From: Tilletiopsis washingtonensis
Lineage: Eukaryota > Basidiomycota > Exobasidiomycetes > Entylomatales
Direction of reading: 5' to 3'
NCBI RefSeq assembly: GCF_003144115.1
Contig: NW_020312016.1
Span: 1 to 62,787, forward strand
DNA: 62,787 nt
Shown: in pieces, positions 57,539 to 62,787 of the stretch
How the letters are laid out: every line of letters starts with the position of its first letter
Position numbering within the stretch: the stretch's first letter is position 1
Translations under genes and position numbers: made by a program
The notes under the pieces: model-generated
The model's database searches: none
What the model was told of the DNA's origin: nothing
What the model saw: the letters and a program-made list of their open reading frames with translations, nothing else

Positions 57539-60500
57539 CTAGAGCTGGAAGAGGAACCTGTTGCAAACGAAAGAGAGGGGGGTGGGGTAGGTAAGCAGAA
57601 CGTCCAAAAATGGCGAGCGAGCGGACACAAGACGCACTGCAGGTCGGCGACGGAGAGGCGGCTCATCGCCGCGTCGTCCGACGAGAGGGCGGCGTTGATC
57701 ATGTTTTGCTTCTTGTACTGCAGCTCCAGACTGCAGCGGGGGCAAACAGCTTCAGCCAGGGACAAGAGCAGAGGAGTGGGAGAGAGAGAGAGAGACAACA
57801 ACTCACATGCGCGACTCGATGCTGTCCTCGATGACCATGTAGCGGATGACAATGGGGCGATACTGGCCCAGGCGGTGGATGCGGTCGGCCGACTGCGCCA
57901 TCACCGAGCCGTTCCACCACGGGTCCTGTATCGGCGCGCCGCAGCAGCCAAAGCATCAGCATCGCATGGAAACACGCTTGGGTCTCTCCCGGAACGCGCG
58001 CGCGCCGCCGCCTCACCATGAGATACACGCGCGACGCCTCGGTCAGGTTCAGCGCCACGCCGCCCGCCTTGAGGCTCACGAGGAACACCGTGACGTCGGC
58101 GTTCTTCATAAAGTGCTGAATCGTATTGTCGCGCGCCTGCGGCGACATGCCGCCCTCGAGGCGGCAGATCTTGTAGCCCGCGCGCTGCAGGCGGAACGCG
58201 ATGAGGTCGAGGAAGTTGACGAACTGCGAAAAGACGATGCTCTGCCCGCGCGCGAGGAGGTAATCAGCAGTGAGAGATGGAGATGGCAAGCAGGGGCGAG
58301 GGGGGGGGAGGGGGGGCAGGCGCACCTTTGTTGTGCTGTCATCGCGCTTGCTGCGCTCCAGCTCCTCCACCAGCGCCTCAATCTTGCTGCTCGAGCGCCA
58401 CTTGTCCATGTCGAGGCGCTCCAGGATGCCCTGGCGGCCCTTCTGATGCTCGGCCAGCTGCGCCGGCGGCTCGAGCTCCTCCTGCTCGAGGTCAATCGTG
58501 AGGCGCGCATGGCACTGCGGACAGTCGGGCACGCCGCCCTCGGCCGTGCTGCTCTCGTAGTAGGTGCGCACACACTCGCGGCAGAAGATGTGCCGGCACT
58601 TGCAGGGAGCGAACGCGTCAGCGGAGTGTGTGTCGAGACGGGAGCAAGGCAAGGCCCGAACGCACCTTGGACATGATGGCGTCCTCTGCCTCGTCCGTGC
58701 ACAGCCGACACACATGCACTCCCTCGCCCGCCGCCTCGCCCAGCATCTTTGCCGCCATGCCCGTCTTTGAGCGCAGCACGAGGTCGGGGTGGCAGGCCAT
58801 CTGCCGCATGCGCGTCAGCAGCGTAAAGATGTTGCTGTAGTTGTTCAGCACGGTGCCCTGGTCGAGGTAGGTGTTGAACTTGCGCGTGCCCTCCTGGTAG
58901 AGGCTCGTGTAGAGGTCCTCCTCCTCCTCGCTGAACTTGTCCTGCCGCACGACAATCGTGCGCGGCGGCAGGCCCATGTCGTCGGCGCGCTCAATCTTGG
59001 TGCGCCGCAGCATGATGCGGCTGAGCAGCAGGCGCATGCGCTTGAACGCATCGCCGCCCTCGCCGTGCGAGGCGCCGCCGCGCTGGATCGGCTTCAGCAC
59101 CTCCTGGTTCCAGAAGTTGCCGTGCGACATGGCCGTGTGGCCGCACGTGCGGCAGTAGCGGTTGTTCTCAAACGACCAGTACGCCGACTTGCAGGGGCAC
59201 TTTTTGCAGAGGTAGAAGGAGAACGGGTCGCCGCCGAGAAACTTGATCTGCGAGTACAGGTCGCCCACGCGGTTCTGCAGCGGCGTGCCGGAGAGGCACC
59301 AGCGGAACGTGCCCTTGAGCTCAAAGGCCGCCTTGGCCGTGTTCGTCGAGCGCTCCTTGATGTTGTGCGCCTCGTCGAGCACGATGCGGTGCCAGTGGAT
59401 GGCGTGCACGGCGCTCGGCTCCTTGATCGTGACGCCCTTGCGCTTGAAGCCCTGGTGCTCCTTGCGAAAGGAAGACTCGAGCACGGCGTACGTCGCCAGC
59501 ACCACGTCGTACTTTTGCACCTCGGCCGCATCCGTCTCGCGGTCCGAGCCGTGCCAGACGAGCACCTTGAAGTTCTCCGTGTACTGCGGCGGGGGGACAA
59601 GGTGTGAGCGAAGCTGCAGCAACGGCACACGCCTGGGCCCTCACTCACCTTTGCAATTTCATTCTTCCACTGCATGATCGCCACCGTCGGAATGACGACG
59701 AGCACGGGCTTCTTGCGGTCGCTGAGGAAGAGCGAGATCATCTGGATCGTCTTGCCCATGCCCATCTCGTCTGCGAGCAGGCCGCCCTTCCAGGCACTGG
59801 CCTCCTGCGCCTTGAGCCAGTGCAGGCCCTCGAGCTGGAACGGCAGCAGCTTGATCGTCAGGCCCTCGGGCTGCGCCGCCTGCTGCGGCACCGGCTCGGC
59901 AGTGGCCGCAAGGTCCGTCCACACGGTGGCCAGCTCGGGATGATGCACGCTGAACTGGCCGTGCGCACGCTCGTACTGGTGGGCGGTTTGGAATGCGTAA
60001 TCAGCCAAACGTGCTGCATGGCGCTGCGCGTCTCGCCTTGCGGCGCTCGCAGACGCTGCACTCACCTGGCTCTGCTTGCCCTTCTTCGTCTTGCGGCGCT
60101 TCAGGCGCTTCTCGCGCTGGATGGCAGTCTCCCAGCGCTGATCCTCCTGCAGGCCCTCGGCGCCCTCGTCGTCGCTCGGCGCATCGCTCAGATCACTGCC
60201 GAGCAGCGGCGCCTCGTACTCCTCCGACGTCTCGATGCGCGCCTTCTTCGTCGCGCGGCCGCGAGCGCGAGGCTTCGGCGCCGCAGCAGCCTTGATGCGC
60301 GAGGGGCCGGCGCGGGGAGCAGGCGTGCCAAAGTCTGATCCTCCGTCGTCGTCGTCGTCGTCGAAGCCGCCTTCATGCTTGACAAAGCCACCCGCACCGA
60401 CACGCTCGTCTTCTTCCGCCTGCAGACGCAGCGCCAGGGCCTCGGAGAGAGCGTCCCAGGAGTCCGCCACGGCCTCCTCATCCTCACTCAGCAGCCCCTT

Positions 60501-61364
60501 GAAGCTCTTCGGCCGCGCCGCACGCGCGGGACGCGGGCGCGAGCCCGAGCTCGGGGCATTGGCGCTGGCGTTGGCGGTGAGCGCAGCGAGCTGGCGCGGC
60601 GTCTCTCCTGCGCGCGCCGCGCGCGACTGTGCGAGCAGCCGCGTCGTCTCTGCCTCTTCCTCCTCGTCGCTGTACAGCTCCGCCAGGGGCTTCAGCGCCT
60701 CGATGCGGCGCGGCACGGCCTTGTTGCCACGCGCGGCACTCTTCGCGGGCGGCTCGTCGTGCGGAGCGTCGGCAGCGAAGAATCCGCCGCCACCGCCGCC
60801 GCTGAAGCTGGCGTCGCCGAGCGAAGGGCCAGAGAGGAAGCCATCGTCTTCAGGCGACACGACACGCTGCGGCTTGGTGCGGCGCAGGCTGCGCTTGGGC
60901 TCGGCCTTGACCTTGGGCGCCGCGGCATGCGAGACGAACTCGATGTCGCTGCCGCCGCTTGCCTCGGCCGCGTCGGGCGCGGCGGCGGCAAAGACGGGCG
61001 CTGCCGCCTTGCGCTTGCGGCTTGCGGGCAGCGGCGGGATGACGGCGAAGCGACGCTCGGGCAGACTGCCGTCCGACGAGGCGTACGAGTCGAGGCTGCC
61101 CTCGCGCGGCTGCAAGCAGCAAGGTGTCAGTGTGGTTGATGCAGAGGGTCGTGGACAAGGACGACGGCAACGCACGTGACGAGCAGCGACAGAGGCAGCG
61201 CCGCCGACGCTGGTGGCGGGCGTGGAGAGGCCCGAGGCTGGGGCCGTGGTGGTGGCGGTGGTGGTGGCGGGCGACTCGGGCGAGTCGGCGTAGCGCTGCG
61301 CAGCGGGCGCAGGCGCAGGCGCAGAGCCCGCGGCTGAGGCACGGGCACTGCGACGAGGCGGCAT
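57539..61364 (-). CDS. RAD16: RAD16-like DNA repair helicase/ubiquitin ligase
   Basis: SWI2/SNF2 translocase with RING finger that, with Rad7, recognises UV damage in non-transcribed DNA (global-genome nucleotide excision repair). Nine exons: 61364-61176, 61109-60066, 59975-59649, 59583-58666, 58598-58326, 58241-58017, 57925-57807, 57730-57638, 57557-57539, giving 1068 aa (yeast Rad16 790; the extra length is the acidic disordered N-terminus). Walker A region DEMGMGKT at about 480-487, DEAHN at 590-594, SGTPLQNR, a RING (CRLC, CRHIFC, CPQC) inserted between helicase lobes and split by intron 4, IVFSQF and HRLGQYRP of lobe 2, and the family-typical end [13 protein letters not shown]. Introns 1 (66 nt) and 2 (90 nt) are in frame and stop-free; they are called introns because they carry GTGCGT/GTGAGT donors and branch sites. 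Confidence 0.94.
57776..57795. repeat. GA microsatellite in a RAD16 intron
   Basis: About eight to nine GA dinucleotides next to the 5' splice site of RAD16 intron 7, so the transcript carries a CU tract just inside the intron. Confidence 0.8.
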
Positions 61365-61685
61365 TGCGTGGGATGGGATGGAAGGGGAGAGGGGAGAGGG
61401 AGATGTGGCGGGCAGGAAGAAAGGAGGGCGAGCGCGAACTCGGCACTGTGGCCAGCAGCGTGCCTTTGCAGCAGGCGCCCCGATTCGCCACGCCGCCTGC
61501 AGGCCGGCGGTGCATCACACTAAGACTGGCGCAGTGCCCGCGAGTGGCAAGACGCGTCAATTTACACGCTCTGCCGTACGAGTGCAGGGAGCGCGCGTGG
61601 GGGGGTGCAGATGTTCCCACGCTCGCCTCCATCAATGCACGGACCGTGGCCTTCGCTGCCTCTCTCTCCCCCACCGCCTCTCGCC
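61365..61685. promoter_or_regulatory. Bidirectional promoter between RAD16 and the dioxygenase gene
   Basis: The 321-bp gap separates divergent start codons. The half nearest RAD16 is purine-rich on the plus strand (GGGGAGAGGGGAGAGGGAG), meaning a pyrimidine-rich RAD16 leader; the half nearest the dioxygenase is CTCTCTCCCCC-rich. No TATA box is seen. Confidence 0.45.
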
Positions 61686-62787
61686 ATGTCCGCCTCGTGC
61701 GCCGCCGACGGCGCCCTCTCCGCCGCGCAGCTGGCGCACTTCCAGCGCGACGGCTATCTCGTGCTGCGCTCCTTCTTCGACGCCTTTGCGCCCCTCGCAC
61801 GTGCGCAGCAGCTCGTGCAGGCCTTCCAGCCGGCCCACCATCCCCTCACGCGCTTCGCCACGGGCGACGAGGACGAGGGCGAGGCGCGCCATGTAGGCGA
61901 TGTGAGTATGGCGGCATGCGGCGAGAGAGAGAGACTGATGGCAAGCACAGGACTACTTTCTCGACTCGGGCGACAAGGTGCGCTGGTTCCTCGAGGAGGA
62001 GGCCGTCGCGCAGGGGCAGCTGACGCGCGCGCCCGAGCTGAGCGTCAACAAGGTCGGGCATGGTGCGTTTGCCCTTCTTTCCTCTGCCTCTCCTTCGCTC
62101 ACACCCCGAGGCAAGCACTGCACGCCCTCGATCCCACCTTCCACGCCCTCTCCTTCTCGCCGCGCATTGCCGCCCTCGTGCGCTCGCTGCACACGCACAC
62201 GTCGCCGCGCGTGCTGCAGAGCATGGTCATCTGCAAGCAGCCCGAGATCGGCGGCCAGGTGCGGCCGCACAACGACTCTACCTTTCTCTACACCGACACA
62301 CCCAGCGCACTGGGCCTCTGGTTTGCATTGGAGCAATGCACGGCGACGAATGGCGCGCTGAGCTTCATCAAGGGCAGCCATCGGCACGCGCCAGGCGCGC
62401 AGCTGCAAGAGGCGAGCAGGCCGCGAGACGACGGCCAGGAGCAGCGGCTGGGCAGGCAGCGCGGCGTCAATCGCCGCTTTGTGAGAGCGCAGGCAGGCGG
62501 TACGGAGTTTGTGCAACTCGCCACCGCGGAAGAAGAGCCGTGGGATGCGGGCAAGGCGGTCATGGAGGAATGCGAGCCGGGTGAGTTTGCCCCCTCCTCC
62601 TTCTTCCCCCCCCCCCCCTTACAGCTCCCCTCTTCTTGTGGCGCACATGCTGATGTTGGCTGCATTGGGCGGGCAAAGGCGATCTCGTCCTCATTCACGG
62701 CTCAGTCATGCATCAGAGCAACAAGAATTTGTCGAGCAAGAGCCGCTACATCTACACTGTGCGTGTGCTACCCCTTGTTTGCGGCTT
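61686..62787 (+). CDS. Phytanoyl-CoA dioxygenase family protein (PHYHD1-like), 3' end outside window
   Basis: Fe(II)/2-oxoglutarate-dependent oxygenase. Exons seen: 61686-61901, 61951-62062, 62116-62580, 62679-62758; position 62759 looks like a GTGCGT donor, so at least one more exon lies beyond the window. About 290 residues are visible, nearly the whole family length. The start MSASCAADGALSAAQLAHF leads into FQRDGYLVLRSFFD, the family's opening. RWFLEEEAV and LSVNKVGHALHALDPTF are PHYHD1-type. The iron ligands are H-N-D in VRPHNDSTFLY and His in GSVMHQSNKN; the Arg in SKSRYIYT should bind 2-oxoglutarate. Intron 3 (98 nt) contains a run of about 14 C. No peroxisomal or secretion signal can be judged without the C-terminus. 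Confidence 0.88.
   Translation, partial: MSASCAADGALSAAQLAHFQRDGYLVLRSFFDAFAPLARAQQLVQAFQPAHHPLTRFATGDEDEGEARHVGDVSMAACGERERLMASTGLLSRLGRQGALVPRGGGRRAGAADARARAERQQGRAWCVCPSFLCLSFAHTPRQALHALDPTFHALSFSPRIAALVRSLHTHTSPRVLQSMVICKQPEIGGQVRPHNDSTFLYTDTPSALGLWFALEQCTATNGALSFIKGSHRHAPGAQLQEASRPRDDGQEQRLGRQRGVNRRFVRAQAGGTEFVQLATAEEEPWDAGKAVMEECEPGEFAPSSFFPPPPLQLPSSCGAHADVGCIGRAKAISSSFTAQSCIRATRICRARAATSTLCVCYPLFAA

Overview
The window is the left end of a chromosome from a GC-rich, intron-bearing fungus. It opens with about 16 copies of CCCTAA (the C-rich strand of a TTAGGG telomere), then about 2.5 kb of subtelomeric sequence, then ordinary housekeeping genes. The genes carry many short spliceosomal introns, mostly 46-98 nt, with GTGAGT/GTGCGT donors, a CTGAC-type branch site and CAG acceptors. 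Gene content and codon bias fit a basidiomycete yeast or smut relative, most likely Ustilaginomycotina; that placement is inference. Exon models were built by hand from splice signals and reading phase. Except in the subtelomere every model closes in frame, but none is backed by transcripts.

Layout. 1-2645: telomere, a minus-strand coiled-coil gene whose frame runs into the telomere, and a degenerate repeat array. 3698-9270 (+): BCK1-like MAPKKK. 9811-10322 (+): small membrane protein. 10489-11386 (-): SH3 protein. 11781-15737 (-): RAT1/XRN2 exoribonuclease. 16137-17253 (+): SCO1. 18206-19022 (-): three-helix membrane protein. 20472-23879 (-): one continuous model joining a histidine phosphatase to a TPA1/OFD1 prolyl hydroxylase. 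24116-25970 (+): VTA1. 26053-26994 (-): kynurenine-formamidase-like hydrolase. 28820-30594 (+): aldehyde dehydrogenase with a 4-nt exon. 30595-33763: gene-poor, with a probable gene relic and a 46-bp hairpin. 33764-34977 (-): U3 snoRNA-associated protein. 35255-38260 (-): Ser-rich protein. 38642-39670 (-): glutathione S-transferase. 40016-40630 (-): coiled-coil protein. 41573-43083 (+): FAD monooxygenase. 43101-44742 (-): histidine acid phosphatase (phytase-like). 45187-48286 (-): GH36 raffinose-synthase/alpha-galactosidase-like protein. 49555-55984 (+): FAB1-like phosphoinositide kinase. 56126-56835 (-): UPS/PRELI protein. 57539-61364 (-): RAD16. 61686-end (+): phytanoyl-CoA dioxygenase family, cut by the window.

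The core genes are unlinked functions: cell-wall signalling, RNA 5'-3' decay, copper delivery to cytochrome oxidase, ESCRT, mitochondrial lipid transfer, nucleotide excision repair. The only neighbours that suggest a shared job are the phytase-like phosphatase and the GH36 protein, which could release phosphate and sugar from plant storage compounds. The most unusual items are the phosphatase-hydroxylase fusion, the telomere-truncated gene, the repeated intron-like units in the subtelomere, the 4-nt microexon, and the hairpin whose mismatches are mostly G-U compatible on one strand.
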